A DNA stretch of 8,416 nucleotides from Acidobacteriaceae bacterium (lineage in GTDB: Bacteria; Acidobacteriota; Terriglobia; Terriglobales; Acidobacteriaceae). Below the pieces are notes generated by a model, which had not been told where the DNA came from, searched no databases, and saw only the letters and a list, made by a program, of their open reading frames with translations. Positions within the stretch are counted from its first letter, which is position 1. Every line of letters begins with the position of its first letter. This document shows positions 1 through 7,910 of the stretch, piece after piece. Made by a program: the position numbers and the translations under genes. The DNA is taken from positions 1-8,416 of the forward strand of contig JASIJX010000588.1 in NCBI GenBank assembly GCA_030049955.1, written 5' to 3'.

Positions 1-760
1 TGAAAACGATGGTAAGCATACGAAAACTAAATCCCATTCTTCCTGACTCTACTCGTTCAGAGCAAACGTGCCCGTGGAAAAAGCGGATAAGGGTGCACGA
101 TTCAGATACGCCTATTTCCTAAATCCGCTGAGGTCAAAGGGGACACTACAATCGCCAAAGCTTGGGACCCGGCAATCTGCCATTGCAGCCGGGTTGGAAA
201 AGCCTGGATCCGCAGCGGGCAAGGTTTTCAGATCGGAGGTTGGGCTAATGGAATGCGTTTACCGCTGGGCAGGTCTGTGGATGATACAGTCCGGAGAACG
301 CAAGGACCGGCGGCGGCAGAGGCCGCGCTCAAATGCCTTGCGGAAAAAATTGGCTGGGACCAGAGTCCTGGAGCTGCCGCCGGCATCAAGAGAACAAACG
401 GCATTGCCGCACTTTACACCACTTGGACCCCTCAGTAGACTGAAGTCTTTGGAGTTCTGAACCACAGGTATTCTGGGTCGCTTATTTTGGGGTTATTTTT
501 TGTCCGGGTAAATGAGGGTTATGTTCGGCCGGTCTAGGTCCTAGAGCGAGCCCGCTTGCCGGGGACTCCGGCTATGCCTCATCGAAGAGTCCAGTGGGGG
601 AAAGAAAGATCTGCACGTGGCTGCTCGCGGGATGAACTCACAGGAACAATGAGAATGCTCAGATAGGCCGTCGCGATGCGCTCAACGACTGGGAATCTGC
701 CCGCGCGGTGTGGTGCAGATCGTGGAATAAGTATGTGTTTTCTATAGACAGGAGATAGGC
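1..760. other. Long non-coding stretch upstream of acpP
   Basis: I recognise no gene here. Overlapping open frames exist at about 68-460 and 253-438 (+) and on the opposite strand, but none translates to a recognisable family. The 253 frame does not show a clear third-position GC bias. Short inverted repeats are present: a 7-bp pair at 167-173/188-194, a GCGGC/GCCGC hairpin at 313-326, and competing pairs at 558-572 and 563-592. A T-rich patch lies at 481-501. The stretch should contain the promoter and leader of acpP, but I could not place convincing -35/-10 boxes. It could also hold an unrecognised RNA or a decayed gene. It does not match the signature motifs of tmRNA, RNase P RNA or SRP RNA that I know. 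Confidence 0.5.
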
Positions 761-1009
761 ATGGCAGCAGCAGTGGAAGAGAAAGTCAAGCAGATTATCG
801 TAGAGCAGCTTCAGGTAGATGAAGCAGAGGTGACTCCCAGCGCGTCGTTCCAGGAAGACCTGGGAGCGGACTCGCTTGATGTTGTCGAACTGGTGATGCA
901 ATTCGAGGAAGCCTTTGACCTGGAGATTCCCGATGAGGACGCGGAAAAGATCAAGACAGTGAAGGACGCGACCGACTACATCGAGAAGAACGCGAAAGGC
1001 GGCAAGTAG
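761..1009 (+). CDS. acpP: Acyl carrier protein
   Basis: This is the small acidic carrier that holds growing acyl chains as thioesters during cytoplasmic type II fatty-acid synthesis. The 82-residue length is typical of the family. The hallmark DSLD motif lies at residues 37-40, and Ser38 is the expected 4'-phosphopantetheine attachment site. The protein is rich in Asp and Glu around helix II ([17 protein letters not shown]), the surface that partner enzymes bind, and it ends in a short basic Lys/Gly tail. The ATG at 761 follows a clear AGGAG at 750-754 with a 6-base spacer, which fixes the start. The ketosynthase gene fabF follows within about 20 bases on the same strand, so the two are almost certainly cotranscribed. 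FabF uses acyl-ACP and malonyl-ACP as substrates. Confidence 0.97.
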   Translation: MAAAVEEKVKQIIVEQLQVDEAEVTPSASFQEDLGADSLDVVELVMQFEEAFDLEIPDEDAEKIKTVKDATDYIEKNAKGGK

Positions 1010-1015
1010 CATTTT

Positions 1016-1028
1016 GAGGCAAGCCACA

Positions 1029-1031
<3 letters not shown>
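1016..1031 (+). promoter_or_regulatory. Ribosome binding site and TTG start of fabF
   Basis: Two in-frame TTG codons, at 1014 and 1029, could start fabF, and no ATG lies before the conserved RRVVVTGLG core. GAGG at 1016-1019 sits nine bases before the TTG at 1029, a normal Shine-Dalgarno distance. The TTG at 1014 has no good site before it. Starting at 1029 also leaves the usual short lead before RRVVVTG. The 1029 start is therefore preferred, but it is not proven. Confidence 0.55.
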
Positions 1032-2288
<1,257 letters not shown>

Positions 2289-2341
2289 GGCAGCAGTTCG
2301 CTGTTCACCAACGGAAATACCGGGGCGCCACATCCCAGGGT

Positions 2342-2369
2342 CCCCACGGACAGGTCTTCCTCCGTGGGG
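2342..2369. terminator. Hairpin between convergent fabF and the Yip1 gene
   Basis: A perfect 9-bp inverted repeat (CCCCACGGA with TCCGTGGGG) encloses a 10-base loop. It lies 53 bases after the fabF stop and 64 bases beyond the end of the opposing Yip1 gene. The placement suits a shared bidirectional terminator. No U-tract follows it directly on either strand, so termination through this hairpin is inferred from position and stem strength. Confidence 0.5.
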
Positions 2370-2378
2370 TGTAGCCTC

Positions 2379-2400
2379 GGCGCGAATTTGTTTTTGCGCC
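2379..2400 (+). terminator. Second short hairpin in the convergent gap
   Basis: GGCGC at 2379-2383 pairs with GCGCC at 2396-2400 around a T-rich 12-base loop. It lies just beyond the larger hairpin at 2342-2369. It may back up termination of fabF or act on the opposing transcript. The stem is only 5 bp, so support is weak. Confidence 0.25.
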
Positions 2401-2433
2401 CAGGGTATGGGTTCTTCATTTGTTGCGTAAGCC

Positions 2434-3189
2434 TCAGCTGAACGCCGCCCCGAGACCAACGCTCAACAGCACCAGAAGGACCCACCACCCAAAGACAGCC
2501 ATATAGCCCGAACTGCGCTTGACGCCCGCAACAATCGCCAGGCCAATCGAGGTCAGCACGAGGCTCCAGATCATCGTTATGTCCACGGCGCCGGCCAGGC
2601 CGTAAAGAGCCTTATTTGTGTCCGCGGCGGCAAGGTAAAAGCCAAGATTGGTGCCGGCTGGATTGCCCGGCAGGAAACTCTCTGGCGCAAGGCCCGCGAA
2701 TAACGCGATTCCTCCCAGGATTAACTTGATCAATCCGGGCAGTCCGCCGTACCAGACAACCGCCAGCACCTGGCTGAAGTTTGCCCGTCCTCCAAATCCA
2801 AAATTGATCGTGCCCAGCAGAACCCCGGCCGCAATCAGGTCCATGAGAAGAACGCCGGCGGGAGCAAACAGCCAGAACCATTTCTGGCCCGCTGCGGCAA
2901 TGGTCATCTGGCGGTCGCGCTGCTCCGGCGGAAGATTATTCAGCCGTTCGGCAGAGCGCGGCGCCATTCTCAAATTGTTGTCGCGAACCGTCTCCCAGGT
3001 GACCTTTGCCCCAACAATCGCCCAAAGTCCCGTCCCGATCACGACCAAAAGAAGAAACGGCAACCACCAGCTCCGGTTGCCGCGCTTAATATCCTCGAAG
3101 GTTTTTGAGGGTGCAGTGAAGGTGTTGGTAACGCGCTGGATCTGGGTGAGACCAGCGGCCTCGGCTGCGGGCGACTGAACCTGGCTCAT
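2434..3189 (-). CDS. Yip1-family integral membrane protein
   Basis: This is a 251-residue polytopic inner-membrane protein. A soluble N-terminus of about 40 residues carries the motif SKTFEDIKRGNRSWWLPFLL, typical of bacterial Yip1-domain proteins. It is followed by about five hydrophobic segments, near residues 41-63, 104-128, 140-166, 194-222 and 229-250. The loop at 64-103 is charged and hydrophilic. Eukaryotic Yip1 proteins act in vesicle transport, but bacterial members have no settled function, so none is assigned. The ATG at 3189 is supported by GAGG about 7 bases upstream on the same strand. The gene converges on fabF across a hairpin zone and is preceded by a long intergenic stretch, so it is probably transcribed alone. 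The fold call is fairly safe, and only the role is unknown. Confidence 0.8.
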   Translation of the reverse strand: MSQVQSPAAEAAGLTQIQRVTNTFTAPSKTFEDIKRGNRSWWLPFLLLVVIGTGLWAIVGAKVTWETVRDNNLRMAPRSAERLNNLPPEQRDRQMTIAAAGQKWFWLFAPAGVLLMDLIAAGVLLGTINFGFGGRANFSQVLAVVWYGGLPGLIKLILGGIALFAGLAPESFLPGNPAGTNLGFYLAAADTNKALYGLAGAVDITMIWSLVLTSIGLAIVAGVKRSSGYMAVFGWWVLLVLLSVGLGAAFS

Positions 3190-3327
3190 AGTCTTGCCTC
3201 TCGCATGGAAGTTCGCGCAGCGCTCCAGCCCGACACAGCGCGTCTTTTGACAGGAGCGCGGCTGCCCGCGATTGTACCCTCAACCCGCGCAGAGAGAACA
3301 ACCAAAATTCTGTGGCGAACTTCGTGA

Positions 3328-3400
3328 GATTGACGGGCAAGTTTCGGCCTTCAGGCCGGACGGTTTCCTGAAGTCAATCCCGGCCTCCATCGGACCGTCC
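3328..3400. other. Cluster of competing inverted repeats
   Basis: Four inverted pairs overlap here. GATTGAC 3328-3334 pairs with GTCAATC 3373-3379. CGGCC 3345-3349 pairs with GGCCG 3354-3358. CTTCAGG 3349-3355 pairs with CCTGAAG 3367-3373. GGACGGT 3358-3364 pairs with ACCGTCC 3394-3400. The first two are compatible with each other, while the others exclude them. The element lies 139-211 bases upstream of the Yip1 gene and downstream of the DUF5715-like gene, so it could be a leader, a terminator or a scattered repeat. Function is unknown. Confidence 0.4.
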
Positions 3401-3552
3401 CCAAGCAACTGATCCGAAAAGCAAAATTCCCATCGCATCCTTGCGCGAAAATACGCCGGATTCTCCTCACTCAACGTAAACAACTCCAGATCACGGGCAA
3501 TCCGGGAAGATGATACCGAAACGACTCGCTACCGTGAAACCGACGTAAGTTA

Positions 3553-3630
3553 TTGAATCCAAAATGGCTGCAAACAAGTCCCTGGGCACACAGTACGTAC
3601 GCGCCTGGCCCGTAAATCAAATGGATTCAA
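3553..3630. repeat. Widely spaced 9-bp inverted repeat
   Basis: TTGAATCCA at 3553-3561 is perfectly complementary to TGGATTCAA at 3622-3630, with 60 bases between them. It lies just beyond the 3' end of the DUF5715-like gene. It may fold in the transcript tail or may be chance. Confidence 0.35.
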
Positions 3631-3648
3631 ATAGATCCCGTCTAGAAT

Positions 3649-3664
3649 GGGGGAGGGGGGAGGG
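3649..3664. other. G-rich tract with quadruplex potential
   Basis: Runs of 5, 6 and 3 G residues are separated by single A residues on the + strand, seven bases beyond the DUF5715-like stop codon. In that gene's transcript the tract reads as a C-rich pyrimidine run. It could affect 3' end formation, or could form a G-quadruplex in DNA if the run of six is split. Function is unproven. Confidence 0.4.
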
Positions 3665-3670
3665 ACTGGT

Positions 3671-4828
3671 TCACTGCCCGGCTGAGGCCGAATCCGTTTC
3701 CTCGCCCTCGGATTGCGAGGGCTCTTCGCGCGTCGGCCGAACTGCGTGGGAGACATAACTCCGGTACACCGTAATGTGGAAGCAGGCCTGCTCGAACTCT
3801 TCCTCAACGTCGATTTTGCCTGCTGCTTCGAGCGCCATGAGCTGCCGGCGCATCCACGCAATCTCGTCGAGGCTCATACCCTTCTTGGCAAAATCGATGG
3901 TCGCGCCCATCAGATGCGGGCTCCAGACATCTCCCACGGCAGGCGCGGCGTTGCCGTTAATCCGCTCCAGCCGCTCCTGGTAGGCGACCGTGCGCACCGC
4001 CGAGTTCACTTCCAGCGGCCGGTGAAAGACCGCTTCATGCGCGCGGGCGATATCGGCGACGAACTGCGCCGTCCACGGCCGGCAGTAGCGGTGATTGATG
4101 GGCAGTTCCGAATTCACGGTGAGCGCGGCAGAAGCCGGCAGCGGAACCAGCAGATGATGCGCAATCCGAGCGGCCAAGTCGCTCTCATCCTCGATCCGCT
4201 CCAGGCCATCGGCCTCGAGCCGCGCATCCTGTCGCTCGAGCGACGCGAGCGAGCCGCGCATCGGCGGCGGCATTCCGCCGCGCGCAATGTGCAGCGAGGC
4301 AGGCTCGGGAAACTCGTCAGCAGCCGGCGGGCGCGCATCATCTGCGGGTTCTGTTGCCGCTGACCCGGAATTCGCACCGGAATCCGTCACGTCCGCCGCC
4401 GGGGCATCCGCTTCTGTCCGGATTGAGCCGCCGTTCTCGGGTTCGCTGCGCCGTTCAATTGCCGGTCGCTCACTAATTGTTCGTTCGAGCGCTGTCCGTT
4501 CCGCGTCGGCCCGAATCTCTCGCGAAGAAGGCTCGCGCCGGCGCCCGGTTTCTTCAGGACGGCGAACTTCGTGCTGAGAATACCGGCGCAGCGGAGCCTC
4601 AGCATGCACTCTTACGACGCGGGAACGAGAGCGCGCACTCGCACTGCGGCGTTCAACGTGTGCTGATGCGTGGTGCGTCGCATGGGTCCGCGTTGCCGCA
4701 ACGGGCCGTCGCCGGGCTGCATGCTTATGTGCAAGGGTTGCCGGCGCATCGGCGGCGTGCGCCATCAGCCCGGCAGCCAACATGAGGATGAGAAGTGAGG
4801 TCCGGCACATTAGGGAGGGTGCGGACAT
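3671..4828 (-). CDS. Secreted DUF5715-like protein with an M15/VanY-like core
   Basis: The predicted precursor has 385 residues. Residues 1-25 form a signal peptide (hydrophobic core TSLLILMLAAGLM, likely cleavage after AHA). A long low-complexity Arg/Ala/Glu/His-rich linker follows to about residue 190. The C-terminal domain (about 240-370) resembles D,D-carboxypeptidases of family M15: SAVRTVAYQ at 276-284 is like the SGYRSxxYQ segment, SPHLMGATID at 303-312 gives His305 and Asp312 with the usual HxxxxxxD spacing, and His351 lies in CFHITVY. The usual glutamate three residues before the last His is Ala348; the nearest Glu is 346. It may act on, or only bind, cell-wall peptides, which is inference. 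The ATG at 4828 has GGAG nine bases upstream and places the signal peptide at the N-terminus. A longer open frame to 4981 and an ATG at 4810 without a Shine-Dalgarno site are less likely. The DUF5715 label is from memory. Confidence 0.75.
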   Translation of the reverse strand: MSAPSLMCRTSLLILMLAAGLMAHAADAPATLAHKHAARRRPVAATRTHATHHASAHVERRSASARSRSRVVRVHAEAPLRRYSQHEVRRPEETGRRREPSSREIRADAERTALERTISERPAIERRSEPENGGSIRTEADAPAADVTDSGANSGSAATEPADDARPPAADEFPEPASLHIARGGMPPPMRGSLASLERQDARLEADGLERIEDESDLAARIAHHLLVPLPASAALTVNSELPINHRYCRPWTAQFVADIARAHEAVFHRPLEVNSAVRTVAYQERLERINGNAAPAVGDVWSPHLMGATIDFAKKGMSLDEIAWMRRQLMALEAAGKIDVEEEFEQACFHITVYRSYVSHAVRPTREEPSQSEGEETDSASAGQ

Positions 4829-4928
4829 CCAGAGCAACTCCAGTGTACGTCGATCCTTCCCCGGATCAGAGTGCCTAACCGGGTGCGGATGTGTCTGATA
4901 ACGCGCGCACCGGGGACACGCCCTCCCC

Positions 4929-4952
4929 GCCGCTCGAAATCGCACGAGCGGC
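4929..4952. terminator. Hairpin downstream of trpD
   Basis: A perfect 8-bp inverted repeat (GCCGCTCG with CGAGCGGC) surrounds an 8-base loop. It lies in the 219-base gap between the trpD stop and the DUF5715-like start, about 95 bases past trpD. No U-tract follows on the minus strand; the T-rich run lies on the + strand side. It is a plausible trpD terminator or a leader structure of the next gene. Confidence 0.4.
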
Positions 4953-5047
4953 ACGCACAGGTTTTCTATTTTTTTGGACACCGAAGAGGCAAAAAGGTCG
5001 CGGCGCGGCTGCTCGAAAAGCGGCCGGGCTGTCGCGAAGGAGGTCTT

Positions 5048-6154
5048 TTAATCCGCCTGTTTTCCGCCGTGCTTTGCTCCGAACTGCCGCAGCTTGGCCA
5101 GCGTTGCCGCCGCCTGGCCCGAATCGATGGCTTCGGCGCCCATCGCCACGCCTTCCTTCAGGTCTGCGGCCATGCCGACAGCAACCAGCGCAGCGGCTGC
5201 GTTCAGCAGCACAATATCGCGTCGCGGGCCCTTTATGCCGGTCAGCACATCGGTAACGATCTCCACGTTGGCCTGAATATCGCCGCCCATCAACTCGCTG
5301 AGCGCGGAGCGCGGCAGTCCGGCCATCTCCGGCGTAATGCGCGCAGCTTTCAGGCTTGATTCGCCAGCATGCGAGTGGCCGTTGCCGCCGGAATGGTCTT
5401 CGCGATTTTCCTCGCGCTCTTCTACGCGCGCCACCACGCTTTCACCGGTCGTGGTGAGCTCGTCGATTCCATCGGTGCCGTGCACTACGAAGGCGCGCTT
5501 TGCGCCCAGGCTGGCCAGCGTGCGGCCAACCAGCAGCACTTTGCTGGGAGCGAGCACGCCGATCACCTGCGTGCGCGCGCCCGCCGGATTGGTGAGCGGG
5601 CCGCAGAGATTGAAGATGGTGCGAAAACCGAGTGCGCGCCGCAGCGGCCCCAAAATCTTCAAAGCCGGATGGTAAAGCGGCGCGAACAGGAACATGAACC
5701 CGGTTTCGCGCAGGCACTCGACGGCGAGATCGGCGCTGAGATTGATGGGAACGCCGAGTGCTTCAAGAACATCCGCCGACCCGCACCGTGAAGTGACGGC
5801 GCGGTTGCCGTGCTTGGCCACCTTGGCGCCTGCGGCAGCGGCCACCAGCGCCGCACCGGATGAAATATTGAACGTAGCCGGGCCTCCGCCGCCGGTGCCC
5901 ACCACGTCGACCAATTCGTTGCGCTCATCGTCAGAGAGCGGCAAGGGCACAACGCGCGCGCGCATTACGTCCACAAAACCGGCAAGCTCTGGCGCTTGCT
6001 CGCCGCGCGTTGCCATCACTGCGACGAGCGCCGCGGTCTCTACTTCCGGCACATTACCGGCCAAAATCTCCTCAAGCACCGCAGATGCCTGCTCGCGCGT
6101 GAGGGCTACGCCATCTTCGGCCAGCGGCTTCAGCAATTCTTTCACTAAGCTCAT
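5048..6154 (-). CDS. trpD: Anthranilate phosphoribosyltransferase
   Basis: TrpD transfers phosphoribose from PRPP to anthranilate, the second step of tryptophan synthesis. The 368-residue protein has the family motifs in order: an N-terminal helical domain; a PRPP loop at 86-91 followed by TFNIS; KHGNR at 114-118 and GSADVLEALG; PLRRALGFRTIFNLCGPLTNPA near 170-190; and the Mg-binding pair Asp231-Glu232 in HGTDGIDEL. Two oddities stand out. The loop reads GTGGGG, with Gly90 replacing the usual Asp of GTGGDG. A charged, His-containing stretch of about 25 residues (about 245-269, including GGNGHSHAGE) lengthens the protein beyond the usual 340 or so. The ATG at 6154 has GGAG four bases upstream and begins MSLVKELLKPLAED, as expected for the family. 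The open frame extends to 6259 without recognisable content. No other trp gene is nearby. It is divergent from sucC. Confidence 0.95.
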   Translation of the reverse strand: MSLVKELLKPLAEDGVALTREQASAVLEEILAGNVPEVETAALVAVMATRGEQAPELAGFVDVMRARVVPLPLSDDERNELVDVVGTGGGGPATFNISSGAALVAAAAGAKVAKHGNRAVTSRCGSADVLEALGVPINLSADLAVECLRETGFMFLFAPLYHPALKILGPLRRALGFRTIFNLCGPLTNPAGARTQVIGVLAPSKVLLVGRTLASLGAKRAFVVHGTDGIDELTTTGESVVARVEEREENREDHSGGNGHSHAGESSLKAARITPEMAGLPRSALSELMGGDIQANVEIVTDVLTGIKGPRRDIVLLNAAAALVAVGMAADLKEGVAMGAEAIDSGQAAATLAKLRQFGAKHGGKQAD

Positions 6155-6312
6155 ACCACTCCATGGTAAAGGCGAGCGCTTGTTCACGCTTGCGGATTGC
6201 CGCTCGTTCGGCCAGCAAGATAGAATTTTTCTTGAAGCTGTTGCGGCATATCCCGGCAATCTTCCCCGATAAATCTTTCGAGCAGCAGCTGAGCGGGCGA
6301 GTCAATCCAAGC

Positions 6313-6318
6313 TAAAAT
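6313..6318 (+). promoter_or_regulatory. Possible -10 box of the sucC promoter
   Basis: TAAAAT at 6313-6318 matches the sigma-70 -10 consensus at five of six positions, in the 175-base gap between the divergent trpD and sucC starts. The -35 region is poor (CTGAGC at 6289-6294, spacing 18). Transcription from it would begin about five bases before the sucC ATG. That would give a nearly leaderless message, in keeping with the weak Shine-Dalgarno site there. This is a tentative call. Confidence 0.3.
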
Positions 6319-6329
6319 CGCGAGCCACA

Positions 6330-7505
6330 ATGAAAATTCACGAGTATCAGGCAAAGGAAATCCTGGCGAAGTACGGCGTGCCCGTGCCCAGGGGCGAAGT
6401 GGCCAACACGCTGGAAGAGGCCAATGACGTGGCGCGCACGCTGTTCACCGAAGGCGCCAAGGGCGTGGTGGTGAAGGCGCAGATTCACGCAGGCGGCCGC
6501 GGCAAGGGCGGCGGCGTGAAAGTGGCAAAGACGCGCGAGGAAGCCGAGCTGCACGCCAAGAATATTCTCGGCATGCAACTGGTGACGCATCAGACTGGCC
6601 CGCAGGGCCAGAAGGTGCAGCGGCTGCTGATCGAGGAAACCGCGGCGATTGACCGCGAGCTCTATCTTGGAATCGTGCTCGACCGCGCGACCGGCAAGCT
6701 GGTCTTTATGGCCTCGCAGGCGGGCGGCATGGAGATCGAGGAGGTTGCCGCGAAGACTCCGGAAGCGATCTTCAAGGAGTCGATCGACCCGGCTGTTGGA
6801 TTCGGAGCATGGCAGGCGCGCAAACTGGCCTTTGCGCTCGGACTCAAGCCCACGCAGATCAACCAAGCCGTGCATTTCTTCCAGAGCCTGTACAAGGCGT
6901 TCATCGACACCGACGCGTCGCTGGTCGAGATCAATCCGTTCATCACCACCAAGGACGATAAGCTCTTCGCGCTCGATGCCAAGATAAACTTCGACGACAA
7001 TGCCCTGTTCCGCCACGCGGACGTCAAGGCGCTGCGCGATGTGGCCGAAGAAGATCCGCTTGAGGTGGAAGCGAGCAAGTACGCGTTGAATTACATCAAG
7101 CTCGACGGCTCCATCGCCTGCATGGTGAACGGCGCAGGCCTGGCGATGGCCACGATGGACATCATTCAGTACGCCGGCGGCAGCCCGGCGAACTTTCTGG
7201 ATGTGGGTGGCGGGGCTACTCAAGAACAAATCGAGCACGCCTTCGAGATCCTGCTCAGCGACAAGCATGTGAAGGCGATCTTTATTAACATCTTCGGCGG
7301 CATCCTGCGCGTGGACCGGCTTGCGACCGGCGTGGTGGCAGCGGCCCGCAATCTGAATGTGAAGGTGCCGATTGTGCTGCGCCTCGAAGGCACGAATGTT
7401 GAGGAGGGCCGCAAGATTCTCAAAGAGTCGGGCCTCAACTTCCAGGTGGGCGCAACGATGAAGGAAGCGGCGGAATTGGTCGTCAAGGCAGCCGCTAGCT
7501 CCTAG
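6330..7505 (+). CDS. sucC: Succinyl-CoA ligase (ADP-forming) subunit beta
   Basis: SucC is the ATP-grasp and succinate-binding subunit of the enzyme that interconverts succinyl-CoA and succinate with ATP formation in the citric acid cycle. The 391-residue length is close to the usual 388. It opens [12 protein letters not shown]. The ATP-grasp segment [10 protein letters not shown] lies at 53-62. EINPF and ALDAK carry Asn202 and Asp216, matching the Mg ligands of the E. coli enzyme. The C-terminal flavodoxin-like domain includes [18 protein letters not shown] (260-277), NIFGGILR (320-327) and [10 protein letters not shown] (351-360). The Shine-Dalgarno site before the ATG at 6330 is weak. The final two Ser codons and the TAG stop lie inside the TAGCTNC heptamer array that begins at 7496, so the element next door shapes the end of this gene. 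The partner sucD follows after a four-helix-bundle gene. Confidence 0.97.
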   Translation: MKIHEYQAKEILAKYGVPVPRGEVANTLEEANDVARTLFTEGAKGVVVKAQIHAGGRGKGGGVKVAKTREEAELHAKNILGMQLVTHQTGPQGQKVQRLLIEETAAIDRELYLGIVLDRATGKLVFMASQAGGMEIEEVAAKTPEAIFKESIDPAVGFGAWQARKLAFALGLKPTQINQAVHFFQSLYKAFIDTDASLVEINPFITTKDDKLFALDAKINFDDNALFRHADVKALRDVAEEDPLEVEASKYALNYIKLDGSIACMVNGAGLAMATMDIIQYAGGSPANFLDVGGGATQEQIEHAFEILLSDKHVKAIFINIFGGILRVDRLATGVVAAARNLNVKVPIVLRLEGTNVEEGRKILKESGLNFQVGATMKEAAELVVKAAASS

Positions 7506-7530
7506 CTCCTAGCTTCTAGCTGCTAGCTCA
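7496..7530 (+). repeat. Left heptamer array (five TAGCTNC units)
   Basis: Five tandem 7-bp units start at 7496, 7503, 7510, 7517 and 7524: TAGCTCC twice, then TAGCTTC, TAGCTGC and TAGCTCA. Positions 7503-7529 form a 25/27 inverted repeat with 7904-7930. The array overlaps the last codons and stop of sucC. Because seven is not a multiple of three, the units put TAG in all three forward frames, and the CTAG palindromes do the same on the other strand. Confidence 0.9.
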
Positions 7531-7538
7531 AAGCATGG

Positions 7539-7910
7539 ATGACGGAGACTTGTTTGGCGCAGGACTTCCAGGATCTCACGGTATGGCAACGGGCGATGGA
7601 GTTGAGTGAAGCGGTCTACAGCTTGACGAAGACGTTTCCGCCGGATGAACTTTACGGGTTGACTTCTCAGCTTCGTCGGGCAAGCGTTTCGATTGCCAGC
7701 AATGTTGCGGAAGGCAGGGGACGAGGAACAGACGGCGAGCTTCGTCAGTTCCTGAGCATTGCGCAGGGTTCTACATACGAAGTACAAACTCAGCTTCTAT
7801 TGGCGAAGCGGCTCAAGATTGGGAACGCGGCTTTGATGCAACGGGCAGAGGCGCTGTGTATTGAGACTTCAAAAATGCTCGGAGCGTTTATCAATTCTCT
7901 AAAGAGCTAG
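7539..7910 (+). CDS. Four-helix-bundle protein, S23/IVS family
   Basis: This 123-residue protein belongs to the family first seen in 23S rRNA intervening sequences, related to the accessory protein Avd of diversity-generating retroelements. Known members are small helical bundles that form pentamers and can bind nucleic acid; the cellular role is not settled. Family marks are FQDLTVWQRAMEL near the N-terminus, FPPDELYGLTSQLRRASVSIASNVAEGRGR in the middle, and FLSIAQGSTYEVQTQLLLAKRL after it. The protein appears complete and has no membrane segment. Codons use more A/T in third position than sucC and sucD, as expected of acquired DNA. The ATG at 7539 has no clear Shine-Dalgarno site. A TTG at 7554, with GGAG six bases before it, is a real alternative. 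The TAG stop falls within the right heptamer array. The gene lies between sucC and sucD and is probably cotranscribed with them. Confidence 0.9.
   Translation: MTETCLAQDFQDLTVWQRAMELSEAVYSLTKTFPPDELYGLTSQLRRASVSIASNVAEGRGRGTDGELRQFLSIAQGSTYEVQTQLLLAKRLKIGNAALMQRAEALCIETSKMLGAFINSLKS

Larger units (their letters stand above)
3190..3670. other. Intergenic stretch between the Yip1 and DUF5715-like genes
   Basis: No gene is supported here, and short open frames on both strands give no recognisable protein. The stretch should carry the promoter of the Yip1 gene and the 3' end of the DUF5715-like transcript, both on the minus strand. It contains a cluster of overlapping inverted repeats at 3328-3400, a widely spaced 9-bp inverted repeat at 3553-3561/3622-3630, and a G-rich tract at 3649-3664. 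No convincing promoter boxes were found. Confidence 0.5.

Noticed and set aside
253..438. Open frame of 61 residues with a protein-like composition
   Set aside because: Third codon positions show no clear GC bias compared with the real genes, and no family is recognised. It is kept only as part of the description of the non-coding stretch.
68..460. Open frame of 130 residues on the + strand upstream of acpP
   Set aside because: It has no recognisable domain and an Arg-rich, low-complexity composition, and it overlaps another equally open frame. GGAG at 235-239 could serve an inner ATG at 248, but nothing else supports coding.
520..748. Promoter boxes for acpP (TATGTT near 520, TATAGA near 743)
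   Set aside because: Neither has a -35 partner at a usual distance, so no box was annotated.
4829..4981. N-terminal extension of the DUF5715-like gene
   Set aside because: It would bury a clear signal peptide 60 residues inside the protein. The ATG at 4828 has a proper Shine-Dalgarno site.
6155..6259. N-terminal extension of trpD
   Set aside because: The 35 extra residues match nothing in TrpD, and the family start MSLVKELL begins at 6154 with GGAG before it.
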